DNA of 34,612 bases. Source: Pseudomonas fluorescens. GTDB lineage: Bacteria > Pseudomonadota > Gammaproteobacteria > Pseudomonadales > Pseudomonadaceae. A model generated the notes under the pieces. That model made no database searches. It saw nothing but the letters and a program-made list of their open reading frames with translations, and was not told where the DNA came from. Positions within the stretch are counted from its first letter, which is position 1, and each line of letters opens with the position of its first letter. The position numbers and the translations under genes are program-made. The stretch spans positions 1 to 34,612 of the forward strand of contig NZ_VCNJ01000105.1 of assembly GCF_005938625.1 (NCBI RefSeq). The letters run 5' to 3'. Of this stretch, positions 24,273 to 32,671 are shown piece by piece.

Positions 24273-25445
24273 ATGACCGCCGCCCTGATGAACACCTACC
24301 AACCGCTGGCCCTGAGCTTCACCAAAGGCCTGGGCACTCGCCTGTGGGATCAGGCCGGTCGCGAGTATCTGGATGCGGTGGCCGGTGTCGCGGTGACCAA
24401 TGTCGGTCACTCACACCCGCGGATCGTTTCGGCGATCAGCGAGCAGGCGGGATTGCTGCTGCACACGTCGAATCTGTACAGCATCGACTGGCAGCAACAA
24501 CTGGCCAAACGGCTGACTGAGCTGTCGGGTATGGAGCGGGCGTTCTTCAATAATTCGGGGGCCGAAGCCAATGAAACGGCGCTGAAACTCGCGCGTCTAT
24601 ACGGCTGGCGCAAAGGCATCGAACAGCCGCTGGTGGTGGTCATGGCCAACGCGTTCCATGGCCGCACGCTCGGCACCTTGTCGGCCAGCGATGGCCCGGC
24701 GGTGCGCCTGGGTTTCAACGAATTGCCGGGGGATTTCCTCAAAGTGCCTTTTGGTGATCTCGCGGCGCTGGAACAGGTGCAGCAAAAGCACGGCGAGCGC
24801 ATCGTGGCAATTCTGGTCGAGCCAATCCAGGGCGAAAGCGGCGTGCAGCTTGCGCCGCCGGGTTACCTGAAAGCCCTGCGCGAACTGTGCAATCGCCATG
24901 CGTGGTTATTGATGCTCGATGAAATCCAGACCGGCATCGGCCGTACTGGCCGCTGGTTTGCGTTTCAACATGAAGGCATCGTCCCGGATGTCATGACCCT
25001 GGCAAAAGGACTGGGCAATGGCGTGCCGATCGGCGCTTGCCTGGCCCGGGGCAGGGCGTCGGATCTGTTCACCCCCGGCAGCCATGGCAGCACCTTCGGC
25101 GGCAATCCGCTGGCGTGTCGGGTCGGTTGCACAGTGCTGGACATCATCGAAGAACAGGGCCTGTTGGAAAACGCCCGGATTCAGGGCGAGCGTCTGTTGA
25201 CTCGTCTGCGTGCAGAGCTGGCGGACAATCCCAATGTGTTGGCGATTCGTGGTCAGGGTTTGATGATCGGTATCGAGCTGAAACAGCCGGTGCGTGATCT
25301 GACCCTGATCGCGGCGCGGGATCATGGGCTGTTGATCAACGTCACGCGGGGCAAGACGATACGGCTGCTGCCACCGTTGACGATTGATGAGCGGGAGGTG
25401 GAGATGATTGTCAGAGGAATTGGACGGATTGTTTCCGCGAGTTAA
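24273..25445 (+). CDS. Class III PLP aminotransferase, acetylornithine-transaminase type
   Basis: This 390-residue enzyme is a fold-type I, class III aminotransferase close in layout to ArgD/AstC-type N-acetylornithine transaminases. Visible features are FNNSGAEANETALKLAR (about 92-108), the PLP-binding aspartate D216 in LLMLDEIQTGIGRTG, the Schiff-base lysine K245 in TLAKGLGNGVPIGA and GSHGSTFGGNPL. It transfers an amino group, probably from N-acetylornithine or a related omega-amino substrate to 2-oxoglutarate. GGAG lies 9 bases before the ATG. It is not in an arginine operon and is divergent from a LysR gene, so it may be a catabolic paralogue of the housekeeping enzyme rather than true ArgD. 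Confidence 0.85.
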   Translation: MTAALMNTYQPLALSFTKGLGTRLWDQAGREYLDAVAGVAVTNVGHSHPRIVSAISEQAGLLLHTSNLYSIDWQQQLAKRLTELSGMERAFFNNSGAEANETALKLARLYGWRKGIEQPLVVVMANAFHGRTLGTLSASDGPAVRLGFNELPGDFLKVPFGDLAALEQVQQKHGERIVAILVEPIQGESGVQLAPPGYLKALRELCNRHAWLLMLDEIQTGIGRTGRWFAFQHEGIVPDVMTLAKGLGNGVPIGACLARGRASDLFTPGSHGSTFGGNPLACRVGCTVLDIIEEQGLLENARIQGERLLTRLRAELADNPNVLAIRGQGLMIGIELKQPVRDLTLIAARDHGLLINVTRGKTIRLLPPLTIDEREVEMIVRGIGRIVSAS

Positions 25446-25463
25446 TGGATATCCGATAACCCT

Positions 25464-25552
25464 GTGGGAGCGAGCTTGCTCGCGAAGGCGTCGTCACAGT
25501 CGACATTAATGTTGAATGCTCGACCGCATTCGCGAGCAAGCTCGCTCCCACA
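25464..25552. repeat. REPIN (GTGGGAGCGAGCTTGC variant)
   Basis: GTGGGAGCGAGCTTGCTCGC (25464-25483) pairs with its inverse (about 25533-25552) around a spacer of about 45 bases. It separates the convergent aminotransferase and PhoD-like genes. Confidence 0.9.
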
Positions 25553-25562
25553 CGGGAAGCCT

Positions 25563-27482
25563 CTAGTCCGGATAATCCGCCAGATCCGGCGCCAGCATCC
25601 GTGTCTTCGCCTTGCCATTCGAATTGTGCTGAATGATCTCTCGCGGCTGCCCCTGTTCATTGAAAAACACCTGACCGATCCCCGCCGAATTCCATAAGCG
25701 TTCTCCAGCCTCGGCATGTTCTGGCGTATACGGCACGATGCGCATGCGACGGCGTTTGGTAAACCAGTTCAGCGGGGAGCGTGGCGAATAGAGCCAGCGG
25801 TTGAGGCGGTCGAACCATTCCAGCAGGCTTTTCGGAAACTCGTTCTTGATCCCGCTGCTGGTGATCTGCCAGATCCGCGGGCCGGCTTTGCGGTGGCGGA
25901 TAAGAACTTCGTAGACGAAGGAATAATGCACGTCGCCCGACAGAACCACGTAGTTACCCGGTGTTCGCGAGTGGCGGAAAATATTCAGGATCACCTGTGC
26001 CGCACCGCGATGGGCCATCCAGTTTTCCGCGTCGACCAGCAGCGGATAACCGCACCAACTGAAGACCTTCTGCACGGTTTCAATCAGCTTCACGCCGAAG
26101 ATCGGCGCCGGTGACACGATGATCGCCGACGGGTGATCGAGCAGTTCCTGTTGCAGTTCGCTTAGCGCCTCCCAATCGAGCAGGCCCGACGGTTGCTTGA
26201 GCGCCATTTCACTGCGCCAGCGCCGGGTGCGCGTGTCGATGACCACCAGCGCTGGGCTGGTTGGCAGGACGAAATGCCAATGCTGAAAGCGCAGCAGGTC
26301 ATCGATCAAGTCGTCCTGCACCGGGCTGTCGAGATACTGGTCACCACCACTGGCGCTCAGCCCCAGAGTTTTCTCCAGCACATCCTTGAACGCATCGGGA
26401 TTATTGCCCCAGCCCTGACACAACATATAGGCGATCAGCGCATTGCCGATGATGCGTTTGGAGAACGGATGGCCGTAGGCCGTTTCCTCCCATTGCGCAG
26501 ACAGGTTCCAGTCATCGGTGATGTCGTGATCATCGAAAATCATCAGACTCGGCAGATGCGCCAGCGCGCGGGCGACTTGGCCCAATCCAGCCTTGAAGGT
26601 GTCGATGCGAGTCTGTTCGAGGGTATAGCGCTTGAGGCGTTCGGGCGTCAGTTCGGGCGCTTGCGGATCGATCAGCGACCAGGCGGTCGGCGACCACACC
26701 AGCAAGTACATCGCCATGACTTCGGCGAACGTCACCAGATGATTGTCAGCACTGCTGCTGGTGAAAATCGGCTTACGCGCACCGCCGAAAAATCGCTCGC
26801 GCAATGTCTCGTTGCTCTCCAGCGCCGGTAACAAATCCGCACGGTGGTAGTAACTGGCCGGGTGCTCGTAGAGCTTCGCGCTGTCGCTGACCACGGCGCC
26901 TTCGAGGTGTTCGTCGAACAGGCCGAGACGTTCGATCAAGGCATGAATCGCCCGCAGCATCGGGCCGGCGACATCGTCGGCGTAGACCTGATCACCGCTC
27001 ATCATCAACAGGGCGGGGCGTTGTTGCGGATCGGTTTCCGTCGTCAGCAATTGGTCGACGCAAAGCAAACCATCCGTCGCCGGGTGATGCGGCTTGCGGC
27101 AAGAGCCGTGCAGCAGTTGATCGATCCGCGAGCGCAGGACGAAGTTCGGACTGGTTGCATCGCCGTACAGCAGATGCGCCGCCCAGTCGGCGATGCCTTC
27201 TGCATTGTCGATCAGCAGGTCATAGTCGATACGCGTATCGCAGGGCAGGGCGCTATCGAGAGAAACATCAATGAGGTGAACAAACGCCTGACGACCTACG
27301 GGAATGACCGTGCATTTCTCCGCGTCGAGAAGAATGTCTCCTACACCTTGCAGGCGCAACGTCAGCGACAGCTGGCGCGTACCGATCAACCACAGCACCA
27401 ACCGCTTCGGCTCCAGCCGGCGCAGCAGCGGGCCGGCCAACACGGCAGGCAACAAAGAGGGATCAGCGAGGTGTCGGGACAT
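25563..27482 (-). CDS. PhoD-like (alkaline phosphatase D) family metallophosphatase
   Basis: This 639-residue protein has the conserved metal-binding blocks of the PhoD family: GDQVYADD (163-170), MIFDDHDITDDWN (315-325) and LSGDVHYSF (515-522). PhoD enzymes are phosphodiesterases/phosphatases of the calcineurin-like type. A signal peptide, usual for secreted PhoD, is missing, and the extra N-terminal ~130 residues and length suggest the cytoplasmic or envelope-associated PhoD-like subgroup; its substrate is unknown. A GTG at 27506 would add eight residues, and neither start has a good ribosome site. A REPIN follows, separating it from the convergent aminotransferase gene. Confidence 0.85.
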   Translation of the reverse strand: MSRHLADPSLLPAVLAGPLLRRLEPKRLVLWLIGTRQLSLTLRLQGVGDILLDAEKCTVIPVGRQAFVHLIDVSLDSALPCDTRIDYDLLIDNAEGIADWAAHLLYGDATSPNFVLRSRIDQLLHGSCRKPHHPATDGLLCVDQLLTTETDPQQRPALLMMSGDQVYADDVAGPMLRAIHALIERLGLFDEHLEGAVVSDSAKLYEHPASYYHRADLLPALESNETLRERFFGGARKPIFTSSSADNHLVTFAEVMAMYLLVWSPTAWSLIDPQAPELTPERLKRYTLEQTRIDTFKAGLGQVARALAHLPSLMIFDDHDITDDWNLSAQWEETAYGHPFSKRIIGNALIAYMLCQGWGNNPDAFKDVLEKTLGLSASGGDQYLDSPVQDDLIDDLLRFQHWHFVLPTSPALVVIDTRTRRWRSEMALKQPSGLLDWEALSELQQELLDHPSAIIVSPAPIFGVKLIETVQKVFSWCGYPLLVDAENWMAHRGAAQVILNIFRHSRTPGNYVVLSGDVHYSFVYEVLIRHRKAGPRIWQITSSGIKNEFPKSLLEWFDRLNRWLYSPRSPLNWFTKRRRMRIVPYTPEHAEAGERLWNSAGIGQVFFNEQGQPREIIQHNSNGKAKTRMLAPDLADYPD

Positions 27483-27554
27483 CGGAGGGCAAAGCTCAAG
27501 GCGCACAGGCCGGCGATGATAGCGCAGCCGGCGCCTTGAACCCTTAAATCAGCC

Positions 27555-28292
27555 TTAAGAGTCGGCTTTTTGCACTTTCAGCGCCAACAAACGCCACTGC
27601 GCAGGTAGCGCGTCAACTCGCGGCTGTTCTTGCACGGAGCAATCGAAACGGTAGGTGACATCGTCGCCGTTCATGTTGCGCGCGGTGACGGTGTTGTTGA
27701 AGGTGTAGACCTGATCCTTGAAGCGGTGGCTGACCAGCGCTTTGCTGTCAGCGAAACGCGCCGAAGCGGGAAAGCGCAACGTGCTGGTCACAAACGGGCT
27801 GCACATGACATAGGCGATCATCGACTTGTCGGCCAGTGCGTCGCCGCGCAGTTTCTTGTTCAGTGCTGCCAGGGCCATGCGACCGTCATAGTCGCTTTGA
27901 TCCAGCACGGTCTGTAGCCCGATGGATTTCGGCGCCCGACTGGCGTAGTTCGGCAACAGTGCGGAGTCGGCGGGAGAGGGCTTGTCATCCGGCTCGATGG
28001 CAGCAAAAGCCGGCGCATCCTTGAGATCGGCGGCGGGTGTGACTGCCTCGGCTTCAGGCAATAGAGAGGTCGACTCGGCGAGTTGTGTGTTTTCAGCCTG
28101 CGCCGGTTCGTAATTATGCGACGACGGAAACAACGACAACGTGATCGACAGTACCACCATCGCGACAATGAAACCGCCCGCTGCGCCAACGATGTTGCCG
28201 TAGAAAACATTCCAGCTGCCACGGTTCTGCACCACCCAGCGCCACATGAACCCCCAAACCGCAACAATCGCCAGAAAACGCAGAAACTCCAT
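27555..28292 (-). CDS. Membrane-anchored protein with a shared TM module, unknown function
   Basis: This 245-residue protein begins with two TM helices: residues about 3-20 (FLRFLAIVAVWGFMWRWVV) and 33-55 (IVGAAGGFIVAMVVLSITLSLF). Between them is the motif VVQNRGSWNVFYGN. A long acidic linker (about 60-120) leads to a C-terminal soluble domain, probably periplasmic or cytoplasmic, with CSPFVTSTLRFPASARFADSKA and a final FDCSVQEQPR. This C-terminal part looks like a small stress or lipoprotein-type domain, but I cannot name it. The N-terminal module is nearly repeated in the next minus-strand gene at 28409, so the two are related by duplication. AAAGGA lies 5 bases before the ATG. Confidence 0.7.
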   Translation of the reverse strand: MEFLRFLAIVAVWGFMWRWVVQNRGSWNVFYGNIVGAAGGFIVAMVVLSITLSLFPSSHNYEPAQAENTQLAESTSLLPEAEAVTPAADLKDAPAFAAIEPDDKPSPADSALLPNYASRAPKSIGLQTVLDQSDYDGRMALAALNKKLRGDALADKSMIAYVMCSPFVTSTLRFPASARFADSKALVSHRFKDQVYTFNNTVTARNMNGDDVTYRFDCSVQEQPRVDALPAQWRLLALKVQKADS

Positions 28293-28408
28293 TTGATCCT
28301 TTCCTTAAACCTTCAAAACCCTGAAATCAACGCACGTCCACAGTGAACGCTGACGATGGGCGGCAAGATAACAAAACAGGCGTGTAATGCCAGTGTCGAT
28401 AGCGGCGC

Positions 28409-28768
28409 TCAGTGAAAATTGAGCGCGAAAAACGCCAGCGTCGTCACACCACCAGCCAGCCCACAGATACCGGCGAAAAGTTGCCGGGCCAACGGATGCT
28501 CTGGCTGAGGACGCCTGACCAGCCACATCCAGACACCCGCCAACACGCCGAACGTGGTGATTATTTGCAACACGCTACTGACCAGATTTTCCGGTGAAGG
28601 AGGCACGTGCGCCGGGAAAAGGCCTGAACAGATCACCGAAAAAATCATTGCCACGATGAAGCCGCTGGCGGCACCCGCCAGGTTGGCAAGGATCAGGTTC
28701 CAGGCACCACGGGTCTGCACGACCCAAGCCCAAACGGCTGCCCAGACGAAAAAGTACAACACGGCCAT
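28409..28768 (-). CDS. Small membrane protein, paralogue of the 27555 gene's TM module
   Basis: This 119-residue protein is mostly membrane-embedded: helices at about 3-18, 28-49, 62-80 and 95-117. The first 50 residues repeat the pattern of its neighbour: AVWAWVVQTRGAWNLILANLAGAASGFIVAM against WGFMWRWVVQNRGSWNVFYGNIVGAAGGFIVAM. The frame is open to 28867, but I chose the ATG at 28768 because it aligns with the neighbour's start and GGGAG lies upstream. The two genes are on the same strand, 116 bases apart. Function unknown; the WVVQxRGxWN-GAAxGFIVAM module seems to define a small family. Confidence 0.7.
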   Translation of the reverse strand: MAVLYFFVWAAVWAWVVQTRGAWNLILANLAGAASGFIVAMIFSVICSGLFPAHVPPSPENLVSSVLQIITTFGVLAGVWMWLVRRPQPEHPLARQLFAGICGLAGGVTTLAFFALNFH

Positions 28769-28893
28769 CAAGGCGTTTCTCCCTCTGAAAATTGACTCCA
28801 TCGAGGCGCTGGCGACCTCGTTACTGGCAGTGGACGGCAAGATAGCAAAATAGTAGCGTCGCGCCACTGCCCTATCCCCGTAATGGATTACCT

Positions 28894-29640
28894 ATGCCAG
28901 TCAGTACCCATTGTTCGCGCCTGCTCTGCGCAATCACACTCGCCGCTGCAATGACCCCGGCATTCGCCGCCGTGCAAGAGCATCCGGAAAACAGCTGGAA
29001 GTATTACGCCGGCAACTGCCAGCGCGTGCTGGAAAAAATGGCCGATGTGCAGAGCGGCCGCACCACCGCCTACGACGTGATGTCCGCGCTGGAAAGCAAC
29101 CTGCGAACCATGAATGAACACCGCTCGAACCTGACACCCAATCACCTCGGCTCCCGGGAATTTGCACAATGCGAAAACGTGGCAGGCCAGGCTGAAGCGA
29201 TGATCGCCCAAGGCAAAGCCGAGTTCGCCGCAAAAATGCAAGGTGCTGCGGAGGAAGGCCGCATCGCCCACCAGAACTCCCCCGAATACCAACGCGCCCG
29301 CGCCCTCGGCTACAGCGACGTCGGCGACATCTCCTTCCTGAAACTGCACGAAGACACCGACGGCGAAGCACGCCTGAAAACCATGTTGATTACCGTCGAC
29401 GAAATCTGCGGCCAATACTTCCGCGCCACCCAATACGTGAAGCCGTATGTCATCTATACGGTTAGGCCTTCGGACGGCGGCTGTGGCGAAGTGAAGCGCG
29501 TTGCGGTGGTGGGTGGCCGATCAGTGGAGAAGGGCGATTACATTGATGAGAAGGGCGAATTTCAGTATCTGGGCTGGAAAAAGCTTGTTGGCGCGGATGG
29601 GTTTCCTACGGATATTCGAGTTGTAAAAAAGACACGATGA
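28894..29640 (+). CDS. Exported protein of unknown function, 248 aa
   Basis: The product has a signal peptide (residues about 1-25, cleavage near AFA/AV) and no further TM segment, so it is likely periplasmic. The N-terminal half is helical with one cysteine in YAGNCQRVLEKM and another in EFAQCENV, both of which could form a disulfide. The C-terminal half, with FRATQYVKPYVIYTVRPSDGGCGEVKRVAVVGGRSVEKGDYIDEKGEFQYLGWKK, has a beta pattern. I do not recognise a domain. Its GC content is that of the core genome; the AT-rich island begins right after its stop codon. The ribosome site is weak. Confidence 0.65.
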   Translation: MPVSTHCSRLLCAITLAAAMTPAFAAVQEHPENSWKYYAGNCQRVLEKMADVQSGRTTAYDVMSALESNLRTMNEHRSNLTPNHLGSREFAQCENVAGQAEAMIAQGKAEFAAKMQGAAEEGRIAHQNSPEYQRARALGYSDVGDISFLKLHEDTDGEARLKTMLITVDEICGQYFRATQYVKPYVIYTVRPSDGGCGEVKRVAVVGGRSVEKGDYIDEKGEFQYLGWKKLVGADGFPTDIRVVKKTR

Positions 29641-29801
29641 AAATTAAAGCGTAAACGAGATTCATGACCTCGTCAGAAAAATAATTTGTAAAGAAATTTT
29701 CTGTCAGGATGTGTGCCTAGAGTGTGTTTTTTGGTTTTGAAGTGACTCAGTTATGAGCTCAGAAAAATTAAACGGTAAGAATACGGCTGGGAGTGTTAAA
29801 A

Positions 29802-30614
29802 ATGATGCAGCAATTAAAACAAATTACAAATCTAAGAACCTATATTGCGTCCGCTTCGATATTTATTATAGGAATACTGTTGCTCATGGGGAGTGAACGG
29901 TCTTCCTTTCCTGAAGGGTATTTGTGGCTTAAATCTTTAATGTCAAATATTGGGGCGCTATTGATCGCGTCAGTTTCCATTGCAATGTTGTGGGAACTAT
30001 TTTCAAAAAGAGCGTTTTTAGAAGAGTTGCTTGCTAAAACAGGAATGGCTGAAGATATACGAACTGTGGGTGTTACAGATATCTCTCTTAATCCAGTCCA
30101 AGGTCCGGACTTTTCAAAGCTCATAAAGTCTTGCGAAAGATTGGATATGTTTGTCTGCTATGCTAATACTTGGCGAGCAATGTTTGAAGAGGATCTAAAA
30201 ATACTGGCGGCAAAGAAGGGTTGCCGGATAAGGCTGATTGTTCCAGATCCTGATAATCAAGAGATTATGAAGGATTTGGCTAAAAGATTTAATGCTAAAG
30301 ATGCCGATACAATGAAGGGGAGGGTGACGCAAGCAATTAGAGAGTATATTGATCTGTTCTTGTCGGTGGGAAATGACAAGTTGGATTTTAGTGTTTGGAT
30401 TCACGATGAAACGCCTGTAACAAGCTTTTATCGTTTTGATCGCTGTGCTGTTGTTACTTTGTATAAGCATGCTAAAGGCAGGGGTAATGCTCCGACAATT
30501 GTTGCTGAGCGGGGAGGGGCGCTATATTCTTACATTGAGAGTGAAATTGATTCAATGATAAGAGGCATCGCGCCTTACCCGCAATTAGCACGCAAAATTT
30601 ATCCCGAGGATTGA
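29802..30614 (+). CDS. Two-TM protein with a soluble C-terminal domain (island gene)
   Basis: This 270-residue protein has two TM helices (about 13-31 and 46-66), then a soluble domain from about 85. The domain begins with a strand-helix pattern (IRTVGVTDIS, LDMFVCYANTW), then a helix and CRIRLIVPDPDNQEIMKDLAKRF, and ends with YRFDRCAVVTLYKHA and GGALYSYIESEID. The order resembles phospholipase D-like or DUF5919-type domains, but no HKD catalytic motif is present, so I propose no reaction. GGGAG lies 8 bases before ATG 29802; a GTG at 29793 overlaps that site. AT-rich codon use sets it apart from its left neighbour. It is convergent with the helicase operon, 66 bases apart. Confidence 0.7.
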   Translation: MMQQLKQITNLRTYIASASIFIIGILLLMGSERSSFPEGYLWLKSLMSNIGALLIASVSIAMLWELFSKRAFLEELLAKTGMAEDIRTVGVTDISLNPVQGPDFSKLIKSCERLDMFVCYANTWRAMFEEDLKILAAKKGCRIRLIVPDPDNQEIMKDLAKRFNAKDADTMKGRVTQAIREYIDLFLSVGNDKLDFSVWIHDETPVTSFYRFDRCAVVTLYKHAKGRGNAPTIVAERGGALYSYIESEIDSMIRGIAPYPQLARKIYPED

Positions 30615-30680
30615 GTGAGTGATAAATTTAGAAGTGGGGGGGCTAATGTTTTCGTCCTTTAAGGCGCTGTTGGTTTACTC

Positions 30681-32642
30681 TCACTCAAGGAGTGTTTTGT
30701 TTTTGTATATAAATGCTCCTTGTTTGCGATAGCTTGTAAGCCAATCATCTATATCAACTTGTATGTAGATTTCTCTCTTCGCTCTAGAAATGGCCGTGTA
30801 GAGAGAAGATATTATGTTGTCGATTGCGTATGCATCATCCGGAGGTGATATTGGCATTAGATTTGGACTAATCGTGACGGAGTTGAACTCCATGTTTCCG
30901 ACTTCGCTAACTAAAGCTAGTGTGTAGGTGCTGCTTGTCTGGTTTGATATCTTAGTGAGGCCCTCATTTAGGTCGGATACGTTATATCCTGAGTTGGTTT
31001 TTTTCATTATTTCAATAAATTCTTGATGCTTGTTTAGCTTTTCGTAGAGTTCGCGATTACTTGCAAATTGTATTAGGTCTAAGTGGGTTGATGGAAGATT
31101 GTCGCGTAGTAAGCGCAAGGAGTCATTAGCAAAATCTTGAAAACTTTTTTTGCTTCTATTGCTCGTAAAAGAAATGTGTTTCCCTTTTGTAGTTATGTTG
31201 ATAAAAAAGCACAACATTCCCCAGTGATCTAAAAATAAGATCGTTGTGGGGGGGAGTGGTAAGTTGTATTGGTCATACTTGTGAATGTATATGTCTTTAT
31301 CTTTAGCCGCTTCAAATGGAAGCTTGAGCTTGTCAGGGTGCGCTTCGATTAATGGATTTAGCATGCGCTCAATTTTAATTCCACTCCTGACAGATTGGAT
31401 GGCTTCCTTTTGTCTAATGTCTATGGAACGCTTTGTTGCTGATCCGCTAAGTCGTTGATATTCATCTCCAAATGTTATCAGTGATTGAGGGCTGCTCTCT
31501 AATATTTTTAATAGCGATGGAGGTAAGTCATGACTCTCATCTATTAAAATGTGTGAGATGGTAGAAGGTATGGTGAGACCTAAAAGTGAGGCTTTTTTCA
31601 GGGTTCTCAAGCCATAGAATGGTAGTTTTATAGGCGTATTTAGCGTGGGATCTATCGCTTGCCATATTCGACTCGAAAACTCTAATATCACGGATCTATC
31701 TGTCGTTGAGAATCGCGCAGGAAGTGTTGGCAGGTGGGCCTCTCTAATCGTGTAATCTTTGGATGTGCAGTAATTGTTTATGGTGGTTAAGCAGATTGAT
31801 ACAACCTGAGATATTTCTAAGCTCTGAACAGATGTGAGGCTGAGTTTGGCTGCGATTTCAAGATTTTGAATTGGTTTTATTTCATGCGCGCGTCGCAATA
31901 TTGCTCTATCAATAACTTTGCTTAGGAGCGTTATGGCAAGTGACTCAAATGTCAGTAGTTTAGATGTCTTTATTTTGCTGCGCTTTCGTATTTCTTCAGT
32001 TTTTTCTGTGTTTTTAGCGAGAATCAAGGTTTTGTTTTGATCCAGATAATTCAATAAGGAGGTGATTAAAAAACTTTTTCCAATTCCGGCATAACCCTGG
32101 ACGTGAAGATGCTCGTTCAAGTTTGCTTGAAACGTCCGGATAATCATATTCTGAGAGTTGGACAGCCAAAGTTCTCTTTTTTTTGGTGTTTCCAGGTGAT
32201 TCTGGTATGAGTTTATTACTCTAAAGTACTCCGACCTAAATTTTATATCCCATTCTCCATTAGATAGCAGAAATGGTGCGTCGATTACCAGTGTCGGAGG
32301 GAGTAGTGATATTTTAGATTTGGCAAGATTTTTATATCCATTTATTAGTTCGTTCTTTTTGAAAAGTCTTTTTGTCTCGCTCAATAATCTTTGGTTGTTT
32401 GTATTCGCTTTGTTTTCTAGTTCCCAAGCAATCAGCTTTTTTAAAATTGTTTCGGAAGCATTTCTGGGGTTGACTGTTTCGTCAAGACTGGGGATGTTTT
32501 GAATGACAAGAATCGCAGCAAGCTCTGGACTTGAAAGGTTATCAAGCAACATAGGTTGATCATGTGCAATGATTGCTGTGATCGTTTCTTCGCTTACGGG
32601 GAGAAATAAAGGAGTGTCAAGGTCGCAATGTTCTGGTCTCAT
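30681..32642 (-). CDS. Superfamily 1 helicase-like ATPase (UvrD/PcrA type)
   Basis: This island gene encodes a UvrD-type P-loop ATPase of 653 residues. Counting from the alternative start at 32657, Walker A is GYAGIGKS (188-195), motif II ILIDESHD (370-377), motif III TFGDEYQ (395-401) and motif VI SSLYTAISRAKREIYI (618-633) with arginine finger R625. The motif V region (VSEVGNMEF) lacks the usual lysine. About 175 residues precede the ATPase and match nothing I know. I prefer ATG 32642 because GAGG sits about 8 bases upstream; ATG 32657 has no ribosome site. It follows the ImmA-like gene on the same strand. Such ATPases with odd partners are common in phage-defence systems, for example Gabija GajB, which is only an analogy. 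Confidence 0.8.
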   Translation of the reverse strand: MRPEHCDLDTPLFLPVSEETITAIIAHDQPMLLDNLSSPELAAILVIQNIPSLDETVNPRNASETILKKLIAWELENKANTNNQRLLSETKRLFKKNELINGYKNLAKSKISLLPPTLVIDAPFLLSNGEWDIKFRSEYFRVINSYQNHLETPKKRELWLSNSQNMIIRTFQANLNEHLHVQGYAGIGKSFLITSLLNYLDQNKTLILAKNTEKTEEIRKRSKIKTSKLLTFESLAITLLSKVIDRAILRRAHEIKPIQNLEIAAKLSLTSVQSLEISQVVSICLTTINNYCTSKDYTIREAHLPTLPARFSTTDRSVILEFSSRIWQAIDPTLNTPIKLPFYGLRTLKKASLLGLTIPSTISHILIDESHDLPPSLLKILESSPQSLITFGDEYQRLSGSATKRSIDIRQKEAIQSVRSGIKIERMLNPLIEAHPDKLKLPFEAAKDKDIYIHKYDQYNLPLPPTTILFLDHWGMLCFFINITTKGKHISFTSNRSKKSFQDFANDSLRLLRDNLPSTHLDLIQFASNRELYEKLNKHQEFIEIMKKTNSGYNVSDLNEGLTKISNQTSSTYTLALVSEVGNMEFNSVTISPNLMPISPPDDAYAIDNIISSLYTAISRAKREIYIQVDIDDWLTSYRKQGAFIYKNKTLLE

Positions 32643-32671
32643 ATTCCGCCTCGCCATAGTTAGGGTTTATT

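Noticed and set aside
30682..30710. Hairpin CACTC/GAGTG followed by T-rich sequence after the island membrane gene
   Set aside because: A 5-bp stem with a 3-base loop inside the helicase coding end is too weak to call with confidence, though it could end the plus-strand gene.
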